Source: an uncultured Desulfobacteraceae bacterium | GTDB taxonomy: Bacteria; Desulfobacterota; Desulfobacteria; Desulfobacterales; Desulfatirhabdiaceae | NCBI GenBank assembly: GCA_903839535.1 | Contig: CAIMCT010000068.1 | Coordinates: 1-64,000 of the forward strand | Reading direction: 5' to 3' | DNA length: 64,000 nt | In this document: in pieces, positions 18,176-27,200 of the stretch | Numbering within the stretch: the stretch's first letter is position 1 | Layout of the letters: every line of letters begins with the position of its first letter | Program-made: the position numbers and the translations under genes | The notes under the pieces: generated by a model | Database searches by the model: none | Seen by the model: only the letters and a program-made list of their open reading frames with translations | Told to the model about the DNA's origin: nothing

Positions 18176-19009
18176 TTATGCCTGCTGAAGGGTGCAATAA
18201 TCATTGTAGCATTTTTTTTCATCTTCGCTGTAAGCCTGAAGCCTTCGCATCAGCTCATCGAAATCCACCTTGTGTCCGTCAAATTCAGGCCCATCAACAC
18301 AGGCGAATTTCGTTTCCCCTCCAACCGAGACCCGGCATCCACCGCACATGCCGGTTCCATCCACCATAATCGGATTCAGGCTGACCATTGTTGGCACATT
18401 AAAGTCTTTGGTGATTTTGGATACAAACTTCATCATGGGAACCGGTCCGATGGCGACCACCAGCTTGACATCCTCTTTTTCCAGAACCTGTTTGAGTACC
18501 TCGGTCACAAACCCGTGATGTCCATAAGAGCCATCGTCCGTACACACATGAAGCTTGTGGGAAGCCACCTGCATTTCATCTTCCAGAATAAGAATGTCCT
18601 TACTTCGGGCACCGATGATGCTGATGACATTGTTTCCGATTTCCTTAAGGCCCTTCGTTATGGGGTTAAGAACGGCAATTCCCGTTCCACCACCCACACA
18701 GACCACTGTTCCCAGTTTTTCAAGGTGGGTGGGCTTGCCAAGCGGTCCGATGACATCCTGATAACCCTCTCCGACTTTTAAAGCTTTAAATATGGCAGTA
18801 CTTTTTCCAACCACCATGTAGATGATGGTGATGGTCCCTTTTTCCGGATTTGAATCCGCCATTGTTAGCGGAATGCGCTCCCCGGCTTCATTGGCCTTCA
18901 GGATCACGAACTGTCCGGGTTTTGCTTTTTTGGCAATCAGGGGCGCCTCAATTTCATTGAGGACGATGGTTCCGCCTGCCATTTCCTTGCGTTGAACAAT
19001 TTTAAACAT
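18176..19009 (-). CDS. nfnA: NfnA / sulfide dehydrogenase beta-like NAD(P)H flavoprotein
   Basis: Cytoplasmic 277-residue member of the ferredoxin-NADP reductase family. It has an FAD-binding barrel (PGQFVILKANEAGERIPLTM), a nucleotide-binding segment (VVCVGGGTGIAVLNPI), and a C-terminal [2Fe-2S] motif DGTGMCGGCRVSVGG with a further Cys in KFACVDGPEFDG. In characterised Nfn complexes this subunit binds NAD(H) and pairs with NfnB to couple NADPH, NADH and ferredoxin pools. That is central to energy metabolism in many anaerobes. The ATG at 19009 has GGAGG six bases upstream and overlaps the end of the hydrolase gene by 8 bases, so the three genes are probably one unit. Confidence 0.93.
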   Translation of the reverse strand: MFKIVQRKEMAGGTIVLNEIEAPLIAKKAKPGQFVILKANEAGERIPLTMADSNPEKGTITIIYMVVGKSTAIFKALKVGEGYQDVIGPLGKPTHLEKLGTVVCVGGGTGIAVLNPITKGLKEIGNNVISIIGARSKDILILEDEMQVASHKLHVCTDDGSYGHHGFVTEVLKQVLEKEDVKLVVAIGPVPMMKFVSKITKDFNVPTMVSLNPIMVDGTGMCGGCRVSVGGETKFACVDGPEFDGHKVDFDELMRRLQAYSEDEKKCYNDYCTLQQA

Positions 19010-19919
19010 TACAAACCTCCAGAGATTCAGATGGTGATGAAGGTAGGGGTGACCGGCCGGTCGCCCCTACTTTAAGTGTGGGCGAAAAATCTTTCGCCCC
19101 TACGAGCTGGCTGCAGATATCCTGAGATGAAACAGTCAATTGCGTATAAAGGGGATTGATGGCCATGCAGACTTCCGCCAAGGCTTTTTCCGGGGTGTTG
19201 TTGGTTTCGCTTAAATGGGCCAGAATGACATGCTGAAGCTGACAGTGCTGAATTTCCTCAAGGAGAATCCGTGAATCCCGGTTGGAAAGATGACCGGTTC
19301 TGCCATTTACACGCTGTTTTAAATGCCATGGATACGGGCCGCTGATCAGCATGTCCGGATCATGATTGGCTTCCAGAATCAACAAATCGCACAATTGCAG
19401 ATGGTGCTTGACCATTGCCGTTGCAATCCCCAGATCTGTGGCGATTCCGATCTTTTTTTGATTCAGCGAGATCGTAAAGCCTGCCGGATCTGCAGCATCA
19501 TGGGATATTGAAAATGGATGAATACTTAAGGTATTGATTTTAAAAGATGTGCCGCAATTAAATACGACCGTTTTCTTGATGTTTTTTAGCTTGGATGATG
19601 CGGCTTCTATTGTTTTGGCGCTGATATACACAGGAAGGCCGTAGCGCCGGGATAGGATGCCCACACCACGAATGTGATCTTCATGCTCATGAGAGACCAC
19701 AATGGCATTGAGAGATTCGGGACTGATATCCCTGGATTTCAGCCGACGTTCAATTTCGATTCCGGAAAGTCCAGCATCCACAAGAATGGCGGTGCAGCCA
19801 TCAGAAACGTAAATGGAATTCCCTTTGCTGCCACTGGCCAGCATGCAAAGGGAAACGCCGGTATCCTGCGGCGCTACCGAATCTGTTTCAGTTAATGAAA
19901 ACAACGGTTTGTCAGACAT
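19002..19919 (-). CDS. metallo-beta-lactamase-fold hydrolase (WalJ/YycJ-like)
   Basis: Cytoplasmic 305-residue predicted metal-dependent hydrolase. LCMLASGSKGNSIYV is the typical start of the YycJ group. The metal motif is VVSHEHEDHIRG, with further ligands likely in SHDAADPAGF and NGRTGHLSNRDS. Family members are thought to be nucleases, but the substrate here is not known. The C-terminal ~30 residues (from about GAKDFSPTLKVGATGRSPL) are encoded entirely by two palindromic repeats, so the native protein probably ended near residue 270. The gene overlaps nfnA by 8 bases. Upstream it is separated from dut by a repeat-filled gap of 96 bases. Confidence 0.88.
   Translation of the reverse strand: MSDKPLFSLTETDSVAPQDTGVSLCMLASGSKGNSIYVSDGCTAILVDAGLSGIEIERRLKSRDISPESLNAIVVSHEHEDHIRGVGILSRRYGLPVYISAKTIEAASSKLKNIKKTVVFNCGTSFKINTLSIHPFSISHDAADPAGFTISLNQKKIGIATDLGIATAMVKHHLQLCDLLILEANHDPDMLISGPYPWHLKQRVNGRTGHLSNRDSRILLEEIQHCQLQHVILAHLSETNNTPEKALAEVCMAINPLYTQLTVSSQDICSQLVGAKDFSPTLKVGATGRSPLPSSPSESLEVCNV
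19043..19070. repeat. 28-bp palindromic repeat, family A copy 2
   Basis: Palindrome around GACCGGCCGGTC with arms GTAGGGG/CCCCTAC. It lies inside the 3' end of the hydrolase gene and encodes the tail residues VGATGRSPL. Confidence 0.88.
19078..19103. repeat. 26-bp palindromic repeat, family B copy 1
   Basis: Inverted GGGCGAAA/TTTCGCCC arms with a short A/T centre, next to the family A copy and also inside the hydrolase coding sequence. Related copies are at 23902-23930 and 24604-24631. Confidence 0.85.
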
Positions 19920-19942
19920 CCTCTACCTGCGTTGTCAAATCA

Positions 19943-20013
19943 ATTAGGAATTACGAATTAAAAATAATCCACAACACGCAACTCCTGATTCATAATTCGT
20001 AATTCATAATTCC
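19943..20013. repeat. A/T-rich AATTCGTAATTC repeat, family D copy 2
   Basis: Arms GGAATTACGAATTA and TTCATAATTCGTAATTCAT face each other across about 30 bases, between dut and the hydrolase gene. The imperfect hairpin could act as a processing or pausing site within the transcript. Confidence 0.75.
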
Positions 20014-20015
20014 AA

Positions 20016-20495
20016 CTACTTTCCCGTATGACCAAACCCACCCGCATTGCGGCTGGTTTTATCCAGACAACTGACTTCTTCAAGCCCTGCCTGATACACA
20101 CGCTGAATGGTCATCTGCGCGATCCGGTCGCCCCGCCGGATCGTGTAATCGTGTTTTCCCAGATTGATCAAGGCCACCTGAACTTCTCCGCGATAGTCCG
20201 CATCTATGGTTCCCGGCGAATTAATCAGCCCGATCCCGTGCTTGACTGCCAGCCCGCTTCGAGGTCGTATCTGGGCTTCATAGCCATTGGGAATGGCCAT
20301 TATAAATCCTGTAGGTATTAGACGAATCGCGCCAGGCTCCACGACCAATTCCTGCGTTACTGCGGCATATATATCCATGCCGGAAGCCTGAGGCGTCATA
20401 TATCGGGGCAGTGGAATATCCGCATTCGCCTTCGGATCAATCCGGCAGAAGCGAATGGTTGGGGGTGTTTCAGTGTCCATGGTTCGTTCCATCAT
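20016..20495 (-). CDS. dut: deoxyuridine 5'-triphosphate nucleotidohydrolase (dUTPase)
   Basis: Hydrolyses dUTP to dUMP and pyrophosphate, keeping uracil out of DNA and supplying thymidylate synthesis. The 159-residue trimeric-type enzyme shows all five family motifs: ASGMDIYA, RPRSGLAVKHG, GTIDADYRGE, RGDRIAQM, and the C-terminal RNAGGFGHTG. The first ATG overlaps the M16 peptidase stop (ATGA), so translation is coupled. It is the last gene of the tight rpsO-pnp-peptidase-dut run. An internal ATG at residue 6 is an alternative start. Confidence 0.96.
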   Translation of the reverse strand: MMERTMDTETPPTIRFCRIDPKANADIPLPRYMTPQASGMDIYAAVTQELVVEPGAIRLIPTGFIMAIPNGYEAQIRPRSGLAVKHGIGLINSPGTIDADYRGEVQVALINLGKHDYTIRRGDRIAQMTIQRVYQAGLEEVSCLDKTSRNAGGFGHTGK

Positions 20496-21787
20496 GCCAT
20501 CATGATCTGTTCAAATTGAGAAGCTTCAGGCTCCGGCCCGTAAATCGTCAGGGTCATAAGATTCTTTTGAAAAAGCTCTTCGGCAAGTATCTGAATATCC
20601 ACAGGGGTGACCCGGTCAATCTCGCCCAAAATCTCCTTCAACGGGGTATAGCGCCCAAAATGAAATTCACCCTGGGCCAGTCGCGCCATCTGGTTTTCAT
20701 TACTTTCAGAGGCCATGAGCAGATTTCCCTTGGTAAATTCTTTGGCATGCTGGAGTTCATCATCTGTAACCGGGATATCTTTGAGGCTTTGCAGCGTATC
20801 CAAAATAAGCTCCACGGTTTCAAAAGCATTAACCGGATCCACGCCGGCATAGGCTCCGGTCATTCCCGTATCCACAAATGATGAAACAAACGAGTAAACT
20901 GAATACGCCAAGCCCCGCTGCTCACGGATCTGCTGAAAAAGCCGCGAGCTCATGTTTCCGCCCAGAATGGTATTCATCAGGGACAATACATAGCGCCTGG
21001 GATCGGTTGTGGGCAATCCCAACGCGTTGAGGCAGATATGAGCCTGTTCGATATCCTTGGAATGCACATGGATATTTTGACCCACATTGAAGTGGCCTTG
21101 CGGAATGTTGCGGGCCGGAGTGGGTCTAATATAAGACTGGCCGGTCTGAATAGCTTCAAAAGCCGGACGGGCCAGGTCAACCAGACGATCGTGTTCGATG
21201 TTTCCAACGGCTGTAACCACAATCCGATCCGGCTGGTAGAGCCTGTCAAAAAAGCTTCGAATGTTTTTGGAATCGAATTGTAGAATATTGTCGTGGGTGC
21301 CCAGGATTGATCTTCCCAGAGGACTATCTCCCCAGAATGACTGGGCGGCCAACTGGTGGACATATTCGTCCGGCGTATCTTCCATCATGACGATTTCCTG
21401 AAAGATGACCGGGCGTTCTTTTTCGATTTCAGCTTCGTCGAACAAGGAATTAAGAAAAATATCCGTCAGAATTTCCGACATGGTATCCAGATGATTCGCC
21501 ATGACCTTGGCATGGTAACAGGTATTTTCCATTGAAGTAAAGGCGTTGGTATATCCGCCGATGGCATCAAAGGCTTTGGCGATTTCAAAAGCCGAGCGCT
21601 TTTGCGTACCTTTAAACATCATGTGCTCGATAAAATGAGACAATCCATTTTCGGCATTGGTCTCATCCCGGGATCCGATACTGACCCAGACTCCCATGGA
21701 CACGGACTGAACATGTGGCATTCTCTGAGAAAGGACGCGAACACCGTTTGATAGAAGGGTTTTCTCGATCTTGTCATCTGGTTTCAA
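20492..21787 (-). CDS. M16 family zinc peptidase (processing-peptidase-like)
   Basis: 431-residue pitrilysin-family metalloprotease. The inverted zinc motif is His51-Phe-Ile-Glu-His55 ([13 protein letters not shown]), with a third ligand expected in the Glu-rich segment near residues 120-132 ([20 protein letters not shown]). Two M16 halves are present and the length is typical of bacterial mitochondrial-processing-peptidase homologues. Location directly after pnp is widespread in bacteria. The physiological substrate is unknown. The start codon is TTG, overlapping the pnp stop as TTGA, with GAGGAAAA upstream. It ends in an ATGA overlap with dut. Confidence 0.93.
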   Translation of the reverse strand: MKPDDKIEKTLLSNGVRVLSQRMPHVQSVSMGVWVSIGSRDETNAENGLSHFIEHMMFKGTQKRSAFEIAKAFDAIGGYTNAFTSMENTCYHAKVMANHLDTMSEILTDIFLNSLFDEAEIEKERPVIFQEIVMMEDTPDEYVHQLAAQSFWGDSPLGRSILGTHDNILQFDSKNIRSFFDRLYQPDRIVVTAVGNIEHDRLVDLARPAFEAIQTGQSYIRPTPARNIPQGHFNVGQNIHVHSKDIEQAHICLNALGLPTTDPRRYVLSLMNTILGGNMSSRLFQQIREQRGLAYSVYSFVSSFVDTGMTGAYAGVDPVNAFETVELILDTLQSLKDIPVTDDELQHAKEFTKGNLLMASESNENQMARLAQGEFHFGRYTPLKEILGEIDRVTPVDIQILAEELFQKNLMTLTIYGPEPEASQFEQIMMA

Positions 21788-23874
21788 ATCGGGTTTTCCT
21801 CTTCCAATACCGCCTTATGGCTTAAACGAATCTTACCATCCCTGGATATCTCCAGGACTTTTACCCTGAGCGTATCGCCTTCCTTCACAACATCCGTGAC
21901 CTTTGTCACCCTTCGGGTGGAAAGCTGAGAAATGTGAACCAGACCATCTGTCCCAGGAGCAATCTGAACAAAAGCACCAAAATCCATGACCTTGACAACC
22001 GTTCCCTCATAAATTCGCCCGATCTCCGGCTCCATTACAATGCCTTGAATGAGCTTCATGGCGGCATCACCATCGACCTTTGAAATCGCCGCAATCTTCA
22101 CCAAACCAGTATCATCAATCTCAACACGGGTGTTGGTTTCGCTTTGAATCGAGCGAATCATTTTCCCGCCGGGGCCGATGATATCCCGTATCTTGTCCGG
22201 ATTGATTTTTATCGTCATGATGGCGGGGGCATACTGGGAGATTTCTTCTCGTGGTTTGTCAAGCGATGCCAGCATCTTGCCCAGAATATGGAGCCTGCCG
22301 GTTCGAGCCTGTTCCAAAGCTTTTCCCAGGATTTCCTTTGGAAGCTCGTGAATCTTGATGTCCATCTGAAGGGCGGTAATGCCTTCACTGGTGCCGGCAA
22401 CCTTAAAATCCATATCCCCTGTATGATCTTCATCCCCAAGGATATCCGATAAAATGATCACGGTTTCCCCGTCTTTGACCAGCCCCATTGCGATTCCGGC
22501 GACAGGAGCCTTGATGGGAATGCCGCCGTCCATCATGGCCAGAGTTCCGGCGCAAACCGTACCCATGGAAGATGATCCATTGGACTCCAGAACTTCCGAA
22601 ACAATTCGGATGGTATAGTCAAAATCGGCTTTTGCAGGCAGCACTTTTTCAAGCGCTCGCGTCGAAAGACCGCCGTGGCCAATGTCGCGGCGGCTGGGGC
22701 CCGAAAGTCTTTTTACCTCTCCCACTGAATATGGCGGAAAATTGTAATGAAGCATGAACGGTCTGGATTCTTCTCCGGTCAAGGTTTCCACCCGCTGCTC
22801 GTCCTGCCCGGAGCCAAGGGTCAACACGCCGAGCACCTGGGTTTCACCGCGGGTGAACAGCGCACTGCCGTGGGGCCTGGGAAGAATGCCGATTTCACAT
22901 GTAATGGGGCGGATTTCATCGAATTTACGATTGTCGATACGGCGGCCTTCTTTTAAAATCAGATTCCGGCTGATGACTTTCTGAATATCCTGAAAGATTG
23001 CCGCAACTTCCTCTTTCCGATTGACGAACTCTTCGCCAAGTGCTTTCAGCACCTCGGATTTTGCTGTACGAATCGCAGCATAGCGCTCAATTTTATCGGG
23101 AATGCCGAGCGCCAACTTTATGCGCTGAGAAGCAAGAGATTCGACTTTTTCAACCAAGGCGGCATCTTTTTCAGGCGCGGAAAACGCACGTTTGGGCTTT
23201 CCACAACTTTCCCGAAGTTTTTTCTGAATTTCAATGACCGGCTGCATGGCCTGGTGACCAAAGAAAATGGCCTCAAGCATATCCGCCTCGCTCACAATAT
23301 TTCCGCTGCCTTCCACCATGACAACGCCAGTGGCTGAACCGGCAACGATGATATTGATATCGCAGGCATCAAATTTTTGCAGGGGCGGGTTGATGACTAA
23401 TTGACCCTCAATGCGACCCACCCGGACACAGGCAATCGGTCCTTCAAATGGAATGTCGGACAGACCCAGCGCAGCAGATGCGCCAATCATGGCCAGAGTG
23501 TCCGGATCATTTTCCTGATCCATGGACAGCACCGTGGCGATAACTTGTGTTTCGAAATTGTACCCTTTGGGGAAGAGCGGCCGAATCGGCCTGTCTATCA
23601 GTCTGGCTGTCAGGGTTTCTTTTTCGCTGCCCCTTCCGATTTCACGGCGAAAATAATTTCCGGGAATACGGCCTGCGGCATAAATTTTTTCCATGTATTC
23701 AACCGTTAACGGCAGGAAATCCCCTTTGGCGCTTTCGTCGGACGAAACAACGGTCACCAGAACAATGGTTTCCCCGTATTGAACCACCACAGAGCCTGAT
23801 GCCTGTTTGGCGATTTTTCCGGTTTTAATGCTTAACGGTTTATCCCCGAGTGTTGCTTCGAGAACATATTCCAT
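21784..23874 (-). CDS. pnp: polyribonucleotide nucleotidyltransferase (PNPase)
   Basis: Phosphate-dependent 3'-5' exoribonuclease and RNA-degradation enzyme of 696 residues, full length. It has two RNase PH-like domains (first from about 10, second from about 315 with [14 protein letters not shown] and [15 protein letters not shown]), then a KH domain ([15 protein letters not shown]) and an S1 domain ([19 protein letters not shown]). The ATG follows AAGGAGG. It lies downstream of rpsO with two palindromic repeats in the gap of about 240 bases. In E. coli the rpsO-pnp junction is the site of RNase III processing and PNPase autoregulation, and the repeats may take that place here. Confidence 0.97.
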   Translation of the reverse strand: MEYVLEATLGDKPLSIKTGKIAKQASGSVVVQYGETIVLVTVVSSDESAKGDFLPLTVEYMEKIYAAGRIPGNYFRREIGRGSEKETLTARLIDRPIRPLFPKGYNFETQVIATVLSMDQENDPDTLAMIGASAALGLSDIPFEGPIACVRVGRIEGQLVINPPLQKFDACDINIIVAGSATGVVMVEGSGNIVSEADMLEAIFFGHQAMQPVIEIQKKLRESCGKPKRAFSAPEKDAALVEKVESLASQRIKLALGIPDKIERYAAIRTAKSEVLKALGEEFVNRKEEVAAIFQDIQKVISRNLILKEGRRIDNRKFDEIRPITCEIGILPRPHGSALFTRGETQVLGVLTLGSGQDEQRVETLTGEESRPFMLHYNFPPYSVGEVKRLSGPSRRDIGHGGLSTRALEKVLPAKADFDYTIRIVSEVLESNGSSSMGTVCAGTLAMMDGGIPIKAPVAGIAMGLVKDGETVIILSDILGDEDHTGDMDFKVAGTSEGITALQMDIKIHELPKEILGKALEQARTGRLHILGKMLASLDKPREEISQYAPAIMTIKINPDKIRDIIGPGGKMIRSIQSETNTRVEIDDTGLVKIAAISKVDGDAAMKLIQGIVMEPEIGRIYEGTVVKVMDFGAFVQIAPGTDGLVHISQLSTRRVTKVTDVVKEGDTLRVKVLEISRDGKIRLSHKAVLEEENPI

Positions 23875-23901
23875 ATTTGCCTCCTTATGTTGAACGACGT
23901 G

Positions 23902-23930
23902 GTTGGGGGCGAAAAATTTTTCGCACCTAC
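23902..23930. repeat. 29-bp palindromic repeat, family B copy 2
   Basis: GGGGGCGAAAAATTTTTCGC palindrome in the rpsO-pnp intergenic gap, about 30 bases upstream of the pnp start. Confidence 0.85.
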
Positions 23931-24040
23931 AAAACTACGTCGTATTGTGGTCATGCTGGCTGATGATTCGCATGAACGGCCGAGTCTCACCACCACAAAA
24001 CTTAAGCCAGCAAGCGGGCAAAGTTCTGTATGGAACCCTG

Positions 24041-24068
24041 GTAAGGGCGACCGGCCGGTCGCCCTTAC
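24041..24068. repeat. 28-bp perfect palindrome, family A copy 3
   Basis: Perfect palindrome, 14 bases per arm (GTAAGGGCGACCGG and its complement), about 50 bases after the rpsO stop. In RNA it would form a very stable hairpin between rpsO and pnp. Confidence 0.9.
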
Positions 24069-24116
24069 CAGGCATTCCCGATATTTCGGATAATTACATT
24101 AAAATCAAAAATGTTA

Positions 24117-24386
24117 CTACCTTCTTAAGCCCAAGGTTTCAATAATGGTTCGATACCGCTGAACATCCTTGTTCTTGACGTAATTTAAGAGTCTGCGGCG
24201 TTTCCCGACCAGCATCAGCAATCCTCTGCGGGAATGGTGATCCTTGGTGTGCACCTTCAGGTGTTCGGTGAGATAGGTAATGCGATGGGTGATGAGGCCA
24301 ACCTGCACCTCTGGCGAACCGGTATCGCTCTCATGAAGTTTATACTGGTCAATCAGTTTTTTCTTGTCTTCGGGTTTAAAAACCAA
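24117..24386 (-). CDS. rpsO: 30S ribosomal protein S15
   Basis: Primary 16S rRNA-binding protein of the small-subunit platform. 89 residues, standard length, with the conserved [20 protein letters not shown] and [22 protein letters not shown]. The start codon is TTG at 24386 with AGGAGG about 10 bases upstream; no ATG or GTG lies in frame between the Shine-Dalgarno and the conserved region. Located between truB and pnp, as in E. coli. The slow start codon fits the known translational autoregulation of rpsO in other bacteria, though no S15-binding fold was identified here. Confidence 0.96.
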   Translation of the reverse strand: MVFKPEDKKKLIDQYKLHESDTGSPEVQVGLITHRITYLTEHLKVHTKDHHSRRGLLMLVGKRRRLLNYVKNKDVQRYRTIIETLGLRR

Positions 24387-24491
24387 TTTATTTAATCCTC
24401 CTGTTTTACAATAGTGAAATGGGTGAATTCCGCTTCACCCCTGCGGGCATTCATCTCAACTTGCCGTGAACTATTGGCCACCGCAATGCAA

Positions 24492-24524
24492 CGCTCTTGT
24501 AGCCGACACAAGAGCGTCGGCTAA
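24492..24524. repeat. 33-bp palindromic repeat, family C copy 2
   Basis: CGCTCTTGTAGCCG...TCGGCTAA element between truB and rpsO. It matches 8860-8892 at 31 of 33 positions by eye. Confidence 0.85.
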
Positions 24525-24603
24525 AATGTTACTGCTTTCCCGGTAAGGCTGAATCCAGGGTTGATGAATGCATAACCTCGGACCAAGCCTTAACGATTTT
24601 CAT

Positions 24604-24631
24604 GTTAGAGGCGAAAAAATTTCGCCCCTAC
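24604..24631. repeat. 28-bp palindromic repeat, family B copy 3
   Basis: GAGGCGAAAAAATTTCGCC palindrome two bases beyond the truB stop. It could end or stabilise the truB part of the transcript. Confidence 0.85.
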
Positions 24632-24633
24632 TT

Positions 24634-25551
24634 TCACACAAACGAACAGCAATATGTAAACCCGTTTTGAACAGGGTCATAACTGAGAATGGACAGCAGG
24701 CGGTTATTTTCGTCAATGATTTTTACCAGATTCTCCCCCGGCAAAAGACAAGATGACGGAACATCTGCTATAGTGATCATCATGCCATATTTGAGCTTAT
24801 CCGTCAAAGATTTATCTGCTTGAAAAGAAACCATATCCGGCAGAGCTTCGGCCATACCGGTCAACTGCCGGGCGACATCGCCAGACCTGGCCAGTTCTTC
24901 CAGGTCAGAAAGCGTAATGGCATCTGCAATGGTGTAGCCGCTACAGGCTGTCCGCCTGAGATTCTTCAGATGGCCGCCGCATCCCAGGATTTTCCCGATA
25001 TCTGAACAGAGAGTACGGATATATGTTCCTGCGCTGCAGCTCACCTCAAAACGTACCAGTGGCAATGCAATTTCCAGAATTTCAAGCTGATAAATCCGTA
25101 CCTGACGAGCAGGCTTTTGAAACGGCTCTCCTTTTCGGGCAAGCTTGTACAGCGGAACCCCCTGATGTTTTAATGCAGAATACACAGGCGGAGCCTGATT
25201 CATTGTTCCCACAAAAGACTCTATGACAGCCCGCAGCGTAACTTCAGGAATGTCAGAGACCTCACAGGTTGAAATAACGGTCCCCGTTGGATCCTGAGTA
25301 TCAGTTTCAATACCCAGACTGAGTTCCGCATGATAGGTCTTTGTGCTGTTCAACCAGAAACGGGCCAGCCGTGTCGCCTGATTGACACAGACAATCAATA
25401 CGCCTGTGGCAAAAGGGTCAAGTGTTCCAGCATGACCCACTTTTGGGGCCTGAAGCAAGCGCTTGACAATGGAAACAACCCTGGCGGAAGATAGCCCCGG
25501 CGATTTATCAATCACAAGAATCCCATTCAGGGATGCATCTTTTTCCTGCAC
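24634..25551 (-). CDS. truB: tRNA pseudouridine-55 synthase
   Basis: Converts U55 in the T-loop of tRNAs to pseudouridine. 305 residues, typical length. Catalytic Asp45 lies in VGHAGTLDPFATGVL; other family blocks are LVIDKSPGLSS and CSAGTYIRTLCSDIGKILG. The start is GTG at 25551 with AGAGGT about six bases upstream. Thirty-three bases separate it from nrnA, within the nusA operon. A family B palindrome follows the stop codon directly. Confidence 0.96.
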   Translation of the reverse strand: MQEKDASLNGILVIDKSPGLSSARVVSIVKRLLQAPKVGHAGTLDPFATGVLIVCVNQATRLARFWLNSTKTYHAELSLGIETDTQDPTGTVISTCEVSDIPEVTLRAVIESFVGTMNQAPPVYSALKHQGVPLYKLARKGEPFQKPARQVRIYQLEILEIALPLVRFEVSCSAGTYIRTLCSDIGKILGCGGHLKNLRRTACSGYTIADAITLSDLEELARSGDVARQLTGMAEALPDMVSFQADKSLTDKLKYGMMITIADVPSSCLLPGENLVKIIDENNRLLSILSYDPVQNGFTYCCSFV

Positions 25552-25584
25552 AGCAAACCTCTGACTATCGTGAGTAGCACTCTT

Positions 25585-26562
25585 TTATGTGGACTCCGTC
25601 ATCTGCAATATCTGGGATTTAATTTCAGTCAAAGTGGATTCAATACTGAAGCCAGCAGCGCTCTGATGCCCGCCCCCGCCGAAGATTGCGGCTATGGCGG
25701 CCACATCCACGCTTCCATCAGATCGCAAGCTGACATGATACGGGCACCGCTGACCTGCACAACAGGGGGCATTGCCGTTCGTCTGTTCCTGAATCAGCAC
25801 AGCGATCTTAACATCCTGAATACGCCGGGCATAATTGATCATGCCATCAGTATCCTCAGGTTGTGTGCCGGTTTCATTCAGCATCGCGCGCGTCAAGGCC
25901 ATGAGAGAGACCTTTCCGTTTTCAGATATTTCAATGGAATCAAGTGCAAGGTTTAAGAGTTTTATTCTTCCCAGAGAGTATGTACCGTAAACATGCTGGG
26001 CGACCTGGAACGGATTTACACCGCAGGCTACCATATTTTCACAGATTTGAAAGGTGGTACGGCTGGTATTGGAAAATCGGAACGACCCGGTATCGGTTAA
26101 AATCCCGGTGTAGATGCAGGTTGCCAATTCGCGTGTAAACGGAACACACATCCGCTCAAACAACTGGTAGAGAATTTCTGTGCAAGCACATGCCTGGACA
26201 TCAATCAGTTGGCAGGTTCCAAACCTGGTGTTGGTAATATGATGATCAATATTAATGACTTCAGGTATCTGATCAATGATGCTTGCTGCCTCACCGACCC
26301 GCGTCAAGTCACCGCAGTCAAGAACCACAGCCGTATCAAACGGCGCTGCGGAATTCAACTTGCCGATAACGCTGTGAACCAGCGGCAAAAAACGATACAC
26401 CGCCGGAATCGGGCTTTCGTTGTAAAGCGTAACCTGCTTATGTTTCCCCTGCAGCGCCAGATTCATGGCAAGCAGCGACCCGATGGCATCTCCATCGGGA
26501 CTGACATGGGTGGTAACCAGCACATTCCTGCTGTTATTCAAGCGTTGTATGAGATGATCCAT
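25585..26562 (-). CDS. nrnA: DHH/DHHA1 phosphoesterase (NrnA-like oligoribonuclease/pAp phosphatase)
   Basis: 325-residue member of the DHH family that degrades short RNA oligomers to mononucleotides and dephosphorylates 3'-phosphoadenosine 5'-phosphate in characterised relatives. Visible motifs: TTHVSPDGDAIGS (metal site), VVLDCGD, the signature INIDHH, and C-terminal DHHA1 GGGGHQSAAGF. It overlaps the end of rbfA by 29 bases. Placement between rbfA and truB is common outside enterobacteria. In a sulfate reducer the pAp activity could also touch sulfur metabolism, but that is speculation. Confidence 0.94.
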   Translation of the reverse strand: MDHLIQRLNNSRNVLVTTHVSPDGDAIGSLLAMNLALQGKHKQVTLYNESPIPAVYRFLPLVHSVIGKLNSAAPFDTAVVLDCGDLTRVGEAASIIDQIPEVINIDHHITNTRFGTCQLIDVQACACTEILYQLFERMCVPFTRELATCIYTGILTDTGSFRFSNTSRTTFQICENMVACGVNPFQVAQHVYGTYSLGRIKLLNLALDSIEISENGKVSLMALTRAMLNETGTQPEDTDGMINYARRIQDVKIAVLIQEQTNGNAPCCAGQRCPYHVSLRSDGSVDVAAIAAIFGGGGHQSAAGFSIESTLTEIKSQILQMTEST

Positions 26563-26908
26563 CTGCTGTATCGACAGTTTTTAATATCTGGTCAATATGC
26601 GAACCGTAATCAAAGGATTCATCATAAAAGAACCGGATACCGGGCATATATCTCAGGCCTAGCTGACTGGCCAGTGTGCGTTTGATGTATCCCAGAGCGC
26701 TGTTAAATCCCTCGGCCGCATCTTCAGGAGTGTATTTACCAACACTCATAGTAAAGTAGATTCTGGCGCCTCGCAGATCTTTGGACATCTTTACGCCGGA
26801 GATGCTAACCAGGTTCAACCGTGGGTCGCTGATGTCTTTTCGAAGAATATCCGAAACAATTCTCTGAATCTCTCCGCTAACCCTGTCCGATCGTGTATAG
26901 GATTTCAT
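26534..26908 (-). CDS. rbfA: 30S ribosome-binding factor A
   Basis: Late 30S assembly factor with a KH-like fold, 124 residues. Characteristic blocks: RVSGEIQRIVSDILRKDI, VKMSKDLRGARIYFT and GLRYMPGIRFFYDESFDYG. The start overlaps the DUF503 gene stop as ATGA. The 3' end overlaps nrnA by 29 bases. Normal position in the nusA-infB operon. Confidence 0.96.
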   Translation of the reverse strand: MKSYTRSDRVSGEIQRIVSDILRKDISDPRLNLVSISGVKMSKDLRGARIYFTMSVGKYTPEDAAEGFNSALGYIKRTLASQLGLRYMPGIRFFYDESFDYGSHIDQILKTVDTADGSSHTTLE

Positions 26909-27192
26909 AACGTCATCATTTCCATTTCACTGTTTATGACTTGCGCGACTCGCAGTTCATGGGCAAGATTTAGTATTTTGTCCATTTTAGAGTTCACAAG
27001 CTGGCCGCTGTTTCCCACCAGGGCGAACCCAATCTCGGCCAGTTGGTGGACATCATTGGCACCGACTTCCGCAACAGAAACGTTGAAATGATTCTGAATC
27101 TGATGGACAACCATCTTGACGACCGATCTTTTTTCCTTGAGAGAGCGGCAATCGTGCAGCCTGAAAGTAATGATTCCGTATCCGACTACCAT
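26905..27192 (-). CDS. DUF503 family protein (YlxP-like)
   Basis: Small 95-residue protein beginning MVVGYGIITFRLHDCRSLKE, with KEKRSVVKMVVHQIQNHFNVSVAEVGAND, the hallmark of DUF503. Its exact function is not established; conservation between infB and rbfA suggests a role linked to ribosome assembly or translation. It lies 8 bases after the infB stop and overlaps rbfA by four bases, so it is coupled to both. Confidence 0.92.
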   Translation of the reverse strand: MVVGYGIITFRLHDCRSLKEKRSVVKMVVHQIQNHFNVSVAEVGANDVHQLAEIGFALVGNSGQLVNSKMDKILNLAHELRVAQVINSEMEMMTL

Positions 27193-27200
27193 AATCCCGC

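Noticed and set aside
18124-18222. N-terminal extension of NfnB (beginning MKKNATMII and including NYELRIRNY)
   Set aside because: The extension translates the A/T-rich repeat. A perfect AGGAGG stands before the ATG at 18123, and the family start lies there.
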